From CAZFLM01 sp964519955 (GTDB taxonomy: Bacteria > Armatimonadota > Chthonomonadetes > Chthonomonadales > CAJBBX01), in contig CAZFLM010000064.1 in the NCBI GenBank assembly GCA_964519955.1, forward strand, positions 1-39,365: a stretch of DNA of 39,365 bases, in the 5' to 3' direction. Below, piece by piece: positions 32,230 through 39,251 of this stretch (position 1 is its first letter; every line of letters begins with the position of its first letter). The notes under the pieces are model-generated. The model was not told where the DNA came from. It did no database searches and saw only the letters and a program-made list of their open reading frames with translations. The translations under genes were made by a program, and so were the position numbers.

Positions 32230-33264
32230 CTACAGCTCCTCACCCAGGTACTTCCCGTAGAACCGCGCCACGAACGCCTGGTACCCCTCGTCCGCCAGGA
32301 TCGGCTCCCACCACCACGGGTTGTCCACGAACCAGCGCACCGTGGCCTCCAGCGCCGCGTCGAACTCCGCCTCCGGCCGCCAGCCCAGCGCGCGCGCCTT
32401 CGTCGTCTCCAGCGCGTACCGTTTGTCGTGCGAGGCGCCGCGCGGGTCGCCGATGTGGCGGATCAGCGTCTCCGGCTTGCCCAGCAGACCCAGCAGCCTC
32501 CGAACCACCTCGATGTTCGGCCGCTCGTTGCCGCCGCCCACGTTGTACGCCTCGCCCAACTCGCCGCGCTCCAGCACCGTCCCGATGCCACTGCAGTGGT
32601 CCCGCACGAAGATCCAGTCGCGCACCTGGTCGCCCGCCCCATAGACCGGCAAGGCCTTGCCGCGAATGGCCCGCGTGATGAAGAACGGAAGCAGCTTCTC
32701 TGGATACTGATACGGCCCGAACGTGTTTGACCCGCGCGTTATGACGGCGGGCGTTCCGTAGGCGATGCGGTGCGCGCGGACCTGCAACTCGCCGCCGGCC
32801 TTGCCCGCCGAGTACGGGGTCCGCGGCTCCAGCGGGTCGGTCTCGGCGAACTGGCCCGCGCCGATCTCCCCATACACCTCGTCCGTGCTCACGTGCAGGA
32901 ACCGCTCCACGCCGAACGCGCGCGCGGCCTCCAGCAGCACCCCGACACCCGCGACGTTGGTCGCCACGAGGCCCACAGGGTCCAGCAGGCTGCGGTCATT
33001 GTGGCTCTCCGCCGCGAAGTTGACGACGTGGCTGATCCCCTCGCACCGGAACACCCCGTTCACGACGGTCGGGTCCTCGATGCGCCCGGGGTGGAACGCG
33101 AACCGTGGGCTCGGCCGCAAATCGGCCAGCGTCTCCAGCCGCCCCGCGTAGGTGAGCGCATCGAGCACGACCACGCGATCGTCCGGCCGCGTCTCCAGCC
33201 AGTACCGCGCGAAGTTGGACCCGATGAAACCCGCCCCCCCCGTCACCAGCAGCGTCCGGCTCAT
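32230..33264 (-). CDS. rfbB: dTDP-glucose 4,6-dehydratase
   Basis: A 344-aa short-chain dehydrogenase (RmlB) that makes dTDP-4-keto-6-deoxyglucose. Motifs: MSRTLLVTGGAGFIGSNFARYW (NAD binding), HVVNFAAESHNDRS, FLHVSTDEVYGEIGAG (TDE catalytic triad), TPYSAGKAGGELQVRA (YxxxK), VITRGSNTFGPYQYPEKLLPFFI, and DWIFVRDHCSGI. The start overlaps the rfbC stop by 4 bp. The usual YSASK is YSAGK here, a minor variation. The C-terminus NPWWWEPILADEGYQAFVARFYGKYLGEEL is standard for the family. Confidence 0.96.
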   Translation of the reverse strand: MSRTLLVTGGAGFIGSNFARYWLETRPDDRVVVLDALTYAGRLETLADLRPSPRFAFHPGRIEDPTVVNGVFRCEGISHVVNFAAESHNDRSLLDPVGLVATNVAGVGVLLEAARAFGVERFLHVSTDEVYGEIGAGQFAETDPLEPRTPYSAGKAGGELQVRAHRIAYGTPAVITRGSNTFGPYQYPEKLLPFFITRAIRGKALPVYGAGDQVRDWIFVRDHCSGIGTVLERGELGEAYNVGGGNERPNIEVVRRLLGLLGKPETLIRHIGDPRGASHDKRYALETTKARALGWRPEAEFDAALEATVRWFVDNPWWWEPILADEGYQAFVARFYGKYLGEEL

Positions 33265-33725
33265 GGCACGAACTCCGAATCCCCGTCCTCGTGGCGAATC
33301 TCGTCGACCGGCTCGCTCCGGTTGCGCCCCGCATAGAGCCGGTCCGGGAAGTTCAGCACGAACGCGTCGCTCTCCCCGATATTCCGGTACGCATGTACCA
33401 CGCCCGGCGGCACCACCACCAGCACCGGAGTCCCCTCGCCCACCTCGTGGTCCTCGCGGATGCGCGGCAGCCCCTCGCGGTTCTCCCACAGCGACAGCCG
33501 GTAGGCCCCGGACAGGAAGCAGAATCCGTCGGCCTGCTCCCGGTGCTCATGCGGCCCGCGAACCACCCCCGGGTGCGTCACCGAGATGTACCCCATCGCC
33601 GGCTCGAACCCCTCCGGCAAGGCATCCTCCCGGAACAGCTCCATCAACCACCCGCGCGCGTCCGCATACCGCACCAGCGGCCGGATCACCACCCCAGGTA
33701 TCCCGCTCTCAGTCCCAGAACTCAA
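33261..33725 (-). CDS. rfbC: RmlC-like cupin, probable dTDP-4-dehydrorhamnose 3,5-epimerase family
   Basis: A 154-aa cupin chosen from a TTG start at 33725 with AGGAGG 5 nt upstream; no ATG gives a full domain. GIPGVVIRPLVRYADARGWLMELFR is the RfbC-type start; YISVTHPGVVRGPHEHREQADGFCFLSGAYRLSLW is the cupin core and holds the RGPHEH histidines; PPGVVHAYRNIGESDAFVLNFPDRLYAG and NRSEPVDEIRHEDGD are also typical. The protein is shorter than standard RmlC (about 180 aa) and the usual active-site Lys after the His seems replaced by Asp (QAD). It may be a reduced epimerase or a related cupin. It is the first gene of the operon. Confidence 0.78.
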   Translation of the reverse strand: MSSGTESGIPGVVIRPLVRYADARGWLMELFREDALPEGFEPAMGYISVTHPGVVRGPHEHREQADGFCFLSGAYRLSLWENREGLPRIREDHEVGEGTPVLVVVPPGVVHAYRNIGESDAFVLNFPDRLYAGRNRSEPVDEIRHEDGDSEFVP

Positions 33726-33759
33726 CCGCGCCTCCTGCCCCAGGTACACCGCACACGCC

Positions 33760-34214
33760 CGCTCACCAGCCCTCGCCCCGTGCGGGAGACGGCCCGAGCC
33801 CCGCCACCCAACGCACACGCCCGCTCACGGGCCCTCGCCCCTTGCGGGAGAGGGTGGCCGAAGGCCGGGAGAGGGGTCACCGCGCACCACGCGCCGCCTC
33901 AGTCCGCGCAGGCGGGCTTCGTGCATCTCACAGGCACGGTTTGAACCGCCGGCCCACGTCCGCCAGCCCCAACCCCCAGGTCCCAAGTCCCAGCACCTCG
34001 CGAGAGAGGGGTCGCCGCGCAGGCGGGCTTCGTGCCTCTCACAGGCACGGTTTGAACCGCCGCCCTGCGTCCGCCAGCCCCACCCCCCAAGTCCAAGTCC
34101 CAGCACCTCGCGAGAGAGGGGTCGCCGCGCAGGCGGGCTTCGTGCCGTCCCCAAGGCACAGTTTGAACCGCCGCCCTGCGTCCGCCAGCCCCAACCCCCA
34201 AGTCCCAAGTCCCA
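33760..34214. repeat. Multi-hairpin intergenic repeat, three tandem copies
   Basis: The unit CCGCGCAGGCGGGCTTCGTG begins at 33904, 34015 and 34125 (periods 111 and 110). Each unit holds CCGC-GCAG-GCGG, GTGCC-N7-GGCAC (or a variant), a CGGTTTGAACCG palindrome and the AAGTCCC tandem (33980s, 34080s, 34197-34214), separated by CACCTCGCGAGAGAGG. Before them, two GCCCTCGCCCC/GCGGGAGA hairpins (33769 and 33829), the second followed by GGCCGAAGGCC. The last AAGTCCC motif ends 2 bp from the galE stop. Blocks match 9351-9638. No gene is seen here, a gap of about 490 bp. Confidence 0.9.
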
Positions 34215-34215
34215 G

Positions 34216-35187
34216 CTAGTACTTCCGGTTCTGCTCCCAGTTCCAGGCCGTCTCGATCACCGACTGCAGCGTGGGGAACTGCGCCCGCCAACCCAGCGTC
34301 TCGCGCACCTTCGCCGCGCTGGCCACGAGGCGCGGCGGGTCGCCGGGGCGGCGCGGGCCGTCGAGCGTCGCGATCGAGCGCCCGGTCACCTTCTCGCACT
34401 CGGCGATCACCTCGCGCACCGAGTAGCCCGTCTCCGAGCCCAGGTTAAACAGGTTGCTCGGCGCCCCCTCGCGCATCCGGTTCAGAGCCAGCGCGTGTGC
34501 CTGCGCCAGGTCGAGGATGTGGATGTAGTCGCGGATGCAGCTTCCGTCCGGCGTGTCGTAGTCCGAGCCGTACACGGTCACCGCCTGCCGCTTGCCGGTC
34601 GCGACCTGCAGCACGATCGGGATGAGGTGGTTCTCCGGGTCGTGGCTCTCGCCGATGCGCCCCTCGGGGTCCGCGCCCGCCGCGTTGAAATAGCGCAGCG
34701 CTGCATAGCGCAGGCCGAACGCCTCGTCGTACGCGGCCATCATCTTCTCGCAGAAGCGCTTACTCTCGCCGTACGGGTTGATCGGGTTCTGCGGGTGCTT
34801 CTCGTCCATCGGCGAGTAGACCGGGTTGCCGTACGTGGCGCACGACGAGGAGAAGACGAAGTAGCGCACGCCGTGGTCCCGCATCGCGTCCAGCAGCGTC
34901 AGCGTCGCCATCACGTTGTTGTGGAAGTACCGCTCCGGGTGCGCCACCGACTCCGGCACGCTGGCGAACGCTGCAAAGTGCACCACGGCGTCCACCTTGT
35001 ACTCCTCCATCACCCGGTCGAGCAGCGCCCGGTCCCCCATTTCCCCGACCACCAGCGGCGCGTCCAGCACGGCCTCGCGGTGCCCGTAGATCAGGTTGTC
35101 CAGCACAACCACATCGTTCCCGCGCGCCCGCTCGAACAACACGTAATGACTGCCGATATACCCAGCCCCACCCGTAACCAGGATCAT
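34216..35187 (-). CDS. galE: UDP-glucose 4-epimerase
   Basis: A 323-aa short-chain dehydrogenase that interconverts UDP-glucose and UDP-galactose. MILVTGGAGYIGSHYVLF is the NAD-binding start; VVVLDNLIYGHREAV, VVHFAAFASVPESVAHPERYFHNNVMATLTLLDAM, FVFSSSCATYGNP, NPYGESKRFCEKMM (YxxxK), ALRYFNAAGADPEGRIGESHDPENHLIPIVLQVATGK and TPDGSCIRDYIHILDLAQAH are all typical GalE. The start has GGAGAGAGG. It precedes the repeat array at its stop and may share the operon of GT2. Confidence 0.96.
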   Translation of the reverse strand: MILVTGGAGYIGSHYVLFERARGNDVVVLDNLIYGHREAVLDAPLVVGEMGDRALLDRVMEEYKVDAVVHFAAFASVPESVAHPERYFHNNVMATLTLLDAMRDHGVRYFVFSSSCATYGNPVYSPMDEKHPQNPINPYGESKRFCEKMMAAYDEAFGLRYAALRYFNAAGADPEGRIGESHDPENHLIPIVLQVATGKRQAVTVYGSDYDTPDGSCIRDYIHILDLAQAHALALNRMREGAPSNLFNLGSETGYSVREVIAECEKVTGRSIATLDGPRRPGDPPRLVASAAKVRETLGWRAQFPTLQSVIETAWNWEQNRKY

Positions 35188-35239
35188 CTCGCCTCTCTCC
35201 CCATACTCCGCCCACCGCCGCCGGACCAACCACACGCCC

Positions 35240-35396
35240 ACTCAACGCCCCCTCCCGATTCGGGAGGGGTGGCCGCAGGCCGGGGTGGGTGCCGTTGCGC
35301 CTCGCGTCCGTCAGGACGCCCAACCGCAGGCCCACCAGGCGGGTCGTTCACTGCCCGGCTCCCCGCCACCCAGCCCCCAAGTCCCAAGTCCCAGCC
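35240..35396. repeat. Intergenic repeat, single copy with AAGTCCC tandem
   Basis: Shares CCCCCTCCCGATTCGGGAGGGG (9-bp stem), GGCCGCAGGCCGGGGTGGGT and the final AAGTCCCAAGTCCC (35376-35394) with the arrays at 9351 and 33760, but the middle differs (CGTCCGTCAGGACG hairpin). It sits between galE and the family 2 glycosyltransferase, 14 bp from that gene's stop. Confidence 0.85.
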
Positions 35397-35409
35397 CCCA
35401 GCGAAGCCC

Positions 35410-36156
35410 CTACCCCCGCCAGAACCGGTACCGCACCAGTGTCCAGATCGCCTCCACCCCGTCCGTCCAGCGGATCTTCTTCCCCTCGCTGATCGTACGC
35501 GGAGCGTAGTGGATCGGGACCTCGACGATGTGGTGCCCGCGCCGGATAGCCTTGGCGGTCACCTCCGGGCAGAACTCGAACCGGCGGCACACCAGCGGAA
35601 TGCCCTGCAGCACCTCCCGCCGGAACGCCTTGTAGCACGTCGCCTCGTCCGTGATCGGCTGGCCGTAGAAGAACCGCACCATCCAGGCGAGCAGCAGGTT
35701 CACCACGAGGTTGGGCAGCCGCATCCGAGGGCGCCCGTGCACGAAGCGGCTACCGTAAACCACGGTCGCGCCGTGCTCGAACGGGGCCAGTAGTGCGAGG
35801 TAGTCGTTCGGATCGTACTCCAGGTCCCCGTCCTGGATCACCACGACCTCGCCCAGGATGTGCGGAATGCCCGTCCGGATTGCGCAGCCCTTGCCGCCGT
35901 TCGCCTCGCGATACAGCACGCGAACGCCCGGCAGCACGCCGTCCACCTGCTCGCGCACCAACTCGCGCGTGCCATCGGTGGAGCCGTCGTCGACCAGCAG
36001 CACCTCTTTGGAGACGGGCACCGACAGGACGCGGTGCAGGAGGTCGAGCAGCGTGTCGCGCTCGTTGTAGACGGGCAGGAGCACCGTCAGCGTCGGAGGC
36101 TGCCCGCGCTCCGGGTTCGTCCCGCCAATGTCGGGCGTGCCGTCGTTCGAACCCAC
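35410..36156 (-). CDS. Family 2 glycosyltransferase (dolichyl-phosphate mannose synthase-like)
   Basis: A 248-aa GT-A enzyme from a GTG start (VGSNDGTPDIGGTNPE) with AGGAGC 6-7 nt upstream; no ATG exists before residue 150. LTVLLPVYNERDTLLDLLHRVL, EVLLVDDGSTDGTRELV, VLYREANGGKGCAIRTGI, VVIQDGDLEYDPNDY (DxD metal site) and YGSRFVHG are GT2 motifs; ITDEATCYKAFRREVLQ and FEFCPEVTAKAIRRGHHIVEVPIHYAPR are typical of DPM1-like glycosyltransferases that use polyprenyl phosphate acceptors. It follows the acyl-ACP-reductase-like gene by 19 bp and is likely cotranscribed with it. Confidence 0.93.
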   Translation of the reverse strand: MGSNDGTPDIGGTNPERGQPPTLTVLLPVYNERDTLLDLLHRVLSVPVSKEVLLVDDGSTDGTRELVREQVDGVLPGVRVLYREANGGKGCAIRTGIPHILGEVVVIQDGDLEYDPNDYLALLAPFEHGATVVYGSRFVHGRPRMRLPNLVVNLLLAWMVRFFYGQPITDEATCYKAFRREVLQGIPLVCRRFEFCPEVTAKAIRRGHHIVEVPIHYAPRTISEGKKIRWTDGVEAIWTLVRYRFWRG

Positions 36157-36175
36157 GCGCGGCTCCTGGTGTGGT

Positions 36176-37315
36176 CTACTGCGCCGAGGATGGCGCGGGG
36201 CGGCCCGGCGTGGGGAGCGCGGCGCCGCGCCCGGCCCGCACACGAACCTGCTCGATCTGCTCCTCGGTCACCGCACGCTCGAACGAGCGGTAGCCCGCCA
36301 GCCGGAACCCCTGGCGCGAGCAGATGCCGCCGATCTCGTCGACCTGCTGGACCGAGACTTCCTTCCCCAGCGTGAAGCTCTCGTAGCGCCCCTCCAGAGC
36401 GAGCGCCATCGTCTCCGACATGCACGCATACGCCGTGCCCGGCGGGAAGCCGAAGCTGAAGGGGTCTTCCTTGCCCGGCTTGCGACAGAGCATCTCGCCG
36501 GGAACCTGAACGACGCCGCCCTCGATCACCAGAACGTCGTCGCGCGCGCTCGCCACGGTCACAGATACGTCTCTCGGCCGCGCAACGTCGCACACCACCG
36601 CGCCGCGCTTGATGTGCTGCGGCTTCACGATCGCGTCCGTCGCGCTGCTCACGGCGATCACGATGTCGGCATCGCGCAGCCCGTCGGCAATGTCCACGCA
36701 CGTGTCCATCCGCGCGCGCACCGCTGACGACAGCCGCTCCTTGGTCGCCGCCAAACGCTCCTCGTTCCGCCCGATCAGCACCACGCGCTCGGCATCGCGC
36801 CCCAGGATCTCCGCGCACGTCGCGCCGATCGACCCCGTCGCCCCGATAACCGCCACCGTCGCCTCCGGGATCGCAATCCCCATCCGCGCCGCCGCGTCCA
36901 GAGTGCCCTCGATCGCCGTCGCCACCGTGTACGAGTTGCCCGTGGTCACCGCGATCTTGATGCGCTTGGAAAGGGTGATCCCGCCGTCGCCCGCGACAGA
37001 CGTGAACGCGCCCAGCCCGATGATCCCCGCGCCCAACTCCTCCGCGATGTGGCCGCACTTCTCCATCTTGTCGTACACGAGGTCGATGGGCAGCTCGAGG
37101 AACTGGCGCGGCGTGAGCGGCAAGCCGATCAGCCACCCCTTGGCCTCGGCCCCGGTCGGCGAGCGCAGGCCGGTGATCTCAGCGGTAACCAGGGGGTCCT
37201 TGTGGCGCAGAAGCCACTCGATGCTGCGCTCGGGAAGGTAGCGCGCGATGGGGAACTTGCGCGCGACATCGCGCCGCGCGTCGATCGGATGGATGATGAA
37301 GGCGAAGGTTTGCAT
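36176..37315 (-). CDS. Long-chain acyl-ACP-reductase-like / shikimate-dehydrogenase-type oxidoreductase
   Basis: A 379-aa cytosolic dehydrogenase. Its order of motifs follows cyanobacterial acyl-ACP reductase (Synpcc7942_1594 type): start TFAFIIHPIDARRDVARKFP, middle IIGLGAFTSVAGDGG (GGFTSI-like), VTTGNSYTVATAIEGTL (TTGNSHTA-like), the Rossmann ATVAVIGATGSIGATCAEIL, and VVLIGRNEERLAATKERL. The reductase reduces fatty acyl-ACP to aldehyde with NADPH. No aldehyde-deformylating oxygenase is in the window, so alkane synthesis is not implied. It sits with the quinate-dehydrogenase-like gene, 17 bp upstream, in a two-to-three gene operon. Ribosome-binding site weak. Confidence 0.8.
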   Translation of the reverse strand: MQTFAFIIHPIDARRDVARKFPIARYLPERSIEWLLRHKDPLVTAEITGLRSPTGAEAKGWLIGLPLTPRQFLELPIDLVYDKMEKCGHIAEELGAGIIGLGAFTSVAGDGGITLSKRIKIAVTTGNSYTVATAIEGTLDAAARMGIAIPEATVAVIGATGSIGATCAEILGRDAERVVLIGRNEERLAATKERLSSAVRARMDTCVDIADGLRDADIVIAVSSATDAIVKPQHIKRGAVVCDVARPRDVSVTVASARDDVLVIEGGVVQVPGEMLCRKPGKEDPFSFGFPPGTAYACMSETMALALEGRYESFTLGKEVSVQQVDEIGGICSRQGFRLAGYRSFERAVTEEQIEQVRVRAGRGAALPTPGRPAPSSAQ

Positions 37316-37332
37316 GGTTCTCGGGCCGAGCC

Positions 37333-38247
37333 TCAGGGCGTCAGTTCCTGCACGCTCGGCGCCCAACCGAGTTGCTTAAGTGTACCCAAGTAGTCGGCGG
37401 GGGTCAACTCCCGGGGCCGCTTGCCCAGCAGCGCTACCAGCACCGCCTCCACCACGTTCGTCGCGAACGCCGCGCCCCCGATCTCCGGAGTCGTCGTCAC
37501 CAGCATCTTCACGCCGCGCGCGCGCAGCAGCTCCGTCTCCGCCGCCCGGCTCGATTGGGTCAAGATGATCTTCCCGTCGAGCCGCTCCGGCATGTACCGG
37601 CGGATCAGGTGCCAGTCTCCCGTGATGACGTCGGCCTCCGCGAAGTACTGCTCGAACTTGGGCGTGTTCACTTCCTGCTTCGAGCCCGTCGGGTAGAGCC
37701 ACTCCACCGGCAGCTTCGTGATCACCGGCAGCGCGATGCGGGCCAACCGGCGCAGCGTCGTCCACGACCGGATCGGGATCGGGATGCCCAGCCCGTACAG
37801 CAGATCGCCATACACCACGGACTTGGCCACCTCCGACATCGCCTCGCCCAGCCCGAACCGGTCCACCGCCGCCATAACCAGCACGCTCATGTCGCCGAAA
37901 TCCACGACGCCGGTCCGCTGCAGGTGCGCCACGGTCTCCCGCTCCAGCGTGTTCTTGATGCCGCTCCCGTCCACCCAGGGCGTCAGTTGCGCGTTCCGCA
38001 TCAGCCGCTGCGTCTGCCGGAAGGCGTAACGCCTGTCACCCGCATACAGGTACGCGTCGGTGCCGCCGATGCCGAAGCAGTCCACCTTCCCGTCCAGCTC
38101 CGCGAGGATCTGCTCGAACTTGCCATGGTCGCCGTCGGTCCCGCGCCGCTCGATGCGGAACGGCACGCCCAGGAACTCCACCTCCGCATCGGCATCGCGC
38201 TTCGACGTCCCGAGGCTCACGCTCACCACACGCTTCTGGCTCGACAT
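37333..38247 (-). CDS. Quinate 5-dehydrogenase-like protein
   Basis: A 304-aa protein, start VVSVSLGTSKRDADAEVEFLG with AGGGGGTAGG 5 nt upstream. Family-like marks: FGIGGTDAYLYAGDRRYAFR, LTPWVDGSGIKNTLER, VVDFGDMSVLVMAAVDRFGLGEAMSEVAKSVVYGDLLYGLGIPIPI and ITGDWHLIRRYMPERLDGKIILTQSSR. Related genes are annotated as quinate 5-dehydrogenase-like and usually pair with shikimate-dehydrogenase-like genes; here the partner is the acyl-ACP-reductase-like gene. No clear NAD-binding glycine motif is seen, so the annotated activity is uncertain. It is the first gene after the minus-strand promoter at 38395. Confidence 0.75.
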   Translation of the reverse strand: MSSQKRVVSVSLGTSKRDADAEVEFLGVPFRIERRGTDGDHGKFEQILAELDGKVDCFGIGGTDAYLYAGDRRYAFRQTQRLMRNAQLTPWVDGSGIKNTLERETVAHLQRTGVVDFGDMSVLVMAAVDRFGLGEAMSEVAKSVVYGDLLYGLGIPIPIRSWTTLRRLARIALPVITKLPVEWLYPTGSKQEVNTPKFEQYFAEADVITGDWHLIRRYMPERLDGKIILTQSSRAAETELLRARGVKMLVTTTPEIGGAAFATNVVEAVLVALLGKRPRELTPADYLGTLKQLGWAPSVQELTP

Positions 38248-38261
38248 GCGACCTACCCCCT

Positions 38262-38384
38262 ACCCACTCGCGCTCCGCCCAGCATGGAGGGCGGCGCTCC
38301 GTCGCCACCGCCCGACCTGCCACCCACCCACTCGCGCTCCGCCGAGTCTGGAGGGTGGCGCTCCGTCGCCACCGCCCGAACGGC
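38262..38384. repeat. Two-copy direct repeat of about 66 bp
   Basis: CCCACTCGCGCTCCGCC and GGAGGG[CT]GGCGCTCCGTCGCC occur twice, 38264-38319 and 38328-38384, in the leader of the quinate-dehydrogenase-like gene. Each has GGCG-CTCCGT-CGCC. A different family from the other arrays in this window. Not coding. Confidence 0.75.
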
Positions 38385-38394
38385 GGCCGCCCGC

Positions 38395-38424
38395 ATTCTA
38401 GGGTTACCCAGGCACTTCTGTCAA
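38395..38424 (-). promoter_or_regulatory. Sigma-70 promoter for the minus-strand operon at 38247
   Basis: On the minus strand TTGACA (38424-38419) and TAGAAT (38400-38395) are separated by 18 bp. The -35 is perfect and the -10 matches 5 of 6. The leader then crosses the repeat at 38262-38384. Confidence 0.75.
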
Positions 38425-38595
38425 CCAGCCCTCCTGACAGGTGCCCCGCTCCATTACTCGTGGAACAAGTCTATCACGTAGCCGGCGCGCCCCGTGCGAC
38501 TGTCAACACGACACGCACGCCGCCCGGCACGAAACTCGGGTGGGCGCAACGTGGACACACGGGCAGAGAGCCGACCAACAACTGGAGAAGACGAA

Positions 38596-39042
38596 GTGCC
38601 GCTGTTCATCGAGGGAGTACCGGTAGACACCCTGCTGGATGACATCCACACGGCAACCTGCAACCAGGCCGCCGAGAAGGGCGTGCGCGTTCACGTCGAG
38701 GTCATCGCCTGGGAGGAACTCGTCGCCGCCGCCGACGCCCGCAGGCTCAAGCTCGTCCTCACCAACCTGGTGGATGACGCCATCGCGTCCGCCCCGGGCG
38801 GCACCGTGCTCATCCAGGCCTACCCGTGTCCCGACGACGTGCACCTCACCATCGAGGTCCGCGATACCCGCGACTACGGCGTCCGGCCCTGCAACCCAGA
38901 GTGCCTCGACATGCTCTCCACCACGGTCCGCACCATGGCCGGCGAGCTGACCACGGCCCCGTGCCCCGAAGGCGGCCGCTCCGTCTACTGCAACCTGCCG
39001 CAGTGGATCAGCGGCCCCGCAGATCACGCCTTCGCCGCATAG
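38596..39042 (+). CDS. Orphan HATPase-like domain protein (degenerate histidine-kinase ATPase fold)
   Basis: A 148-aa protein from a GTG start (GTG 38596 with GGAG 8 nt upstream); an ATG at 38494 is in frame but unsupported. DARRLKLVLTNLVDDAIASAPGGTVLI matches the N-box of histidine-kinase-like ATPases (usually LxNLVxNAI), but the key Asn is Asp here; ECLDMLSTTVRTMAGELTTAPCPEGGRSVYCNLP resembles the end of the domain with the usual G-boxes missing. No phospho-acceptor or sensor domain is present. It could be a divergent anti-sigma-like or inactive ATP-binding domain; function unknown. Confidence 0.6.
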   Translation: MPLFIEGVPVDTLLDDIHTATCNQAAEKGVRVHVEVIAWEELVAAADARRLKLVLTNLVDDAIASAPGGTVLIQAYPCPDDVHLTIEVRDTRDYGVRPCNPECLDMLSTTVRTMAGELTTAPCPEGGRSVYCNLPQWISGPADHAFAA

Positions 39043-39064
39043 CGAACAACTGCCCGCCGACCTC

Positions 39065-39093
39065 TTGACACTCCGCCTCCGGCCTGAGATAAT
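39065..39093 (+). promoter_or_regulatory. Sigma-70 promoter of the short structured RNA
   Basis: TTGACA at 39065-39070 and GATAAT at 39088-39093 with exactly 17 bp between. The -35 is perfect and the -10 matches 5 of 6. It lies 23 bp after the HATPase-like gene and points to the structured region that follows. Confidence 0.82.
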
Positions 39094-39126
39094 AGCCGCA
39101 GACTAGAAAGGAGGTGGTGACTAAAG

Positions 39127-39162
39127 ATGCATTTTAGTCAACGGAGGGACGCGGAGGGCTAG
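39127..39162 (+). CDS. Possible 11-aa leader peptide in the structured RNA
   Basis: ATG in a hairpin loop, 10 nt after a ten-base anti-16S match (AAAGGAGGTG). It codes for MHFSQRRDAEG and stops with TAG inside the next hairpin. Very short, so coding is only suggested by the unusually strong ribosome-binding site. Confidence 0.3.
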   Translation: MHFSQRRDAEG

Positions 39163-39214
39163 ACCTCTTTAGCCTTCGGGTCATGAGCGGCTGCCTCCTG
39201 CCGTTCTTCACTGA

Positions 39215-39246
39215 AGCCGGGCCCCGGTGCAAGCCGGGGCCCGGCT
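39215..39246 (+). terminator. Terminator-like hairpin ending the short RNA
   Basis: GCCGGGCCCCGG (39216-39227) and CCGGGGCCCGGC (39234-39245) form a perfect 12-bp stem, extended by A39215-T39246, with a 6-nt loop TGCAAG. Only ATTG follows, with no T-run. Confidence 0.65.
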
Positions 39247-39251
39247 ATTGA

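Larger units (their letters stand above)
39100..39246 (+). ncRNA. Candidate short structured transcript (regulatory RNA or leader-peptide RNA)
   Basis: Downstream of a near-consensus promoter are: AAAGGAGGTG (39107-39116), complementary to the 3' end of 16S rRNA; an 8-bp hairpin TGACTAAA-GATGCAT-TTTAGTCA with an ATG (39127) in the loop; repeated GGAGGG (39143 and 39153); a small GGCTA/TAGCC hairpin (39157-39174); and a 13-bp terminator-like stem (39215-39246). An 11-codon reading frame (MHFSQRRDAEG, TAG at 39160-39162) starts in the first loop. Nothing known fits exactly. The whole would be about 150 nt long. Confidence 0.6.
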
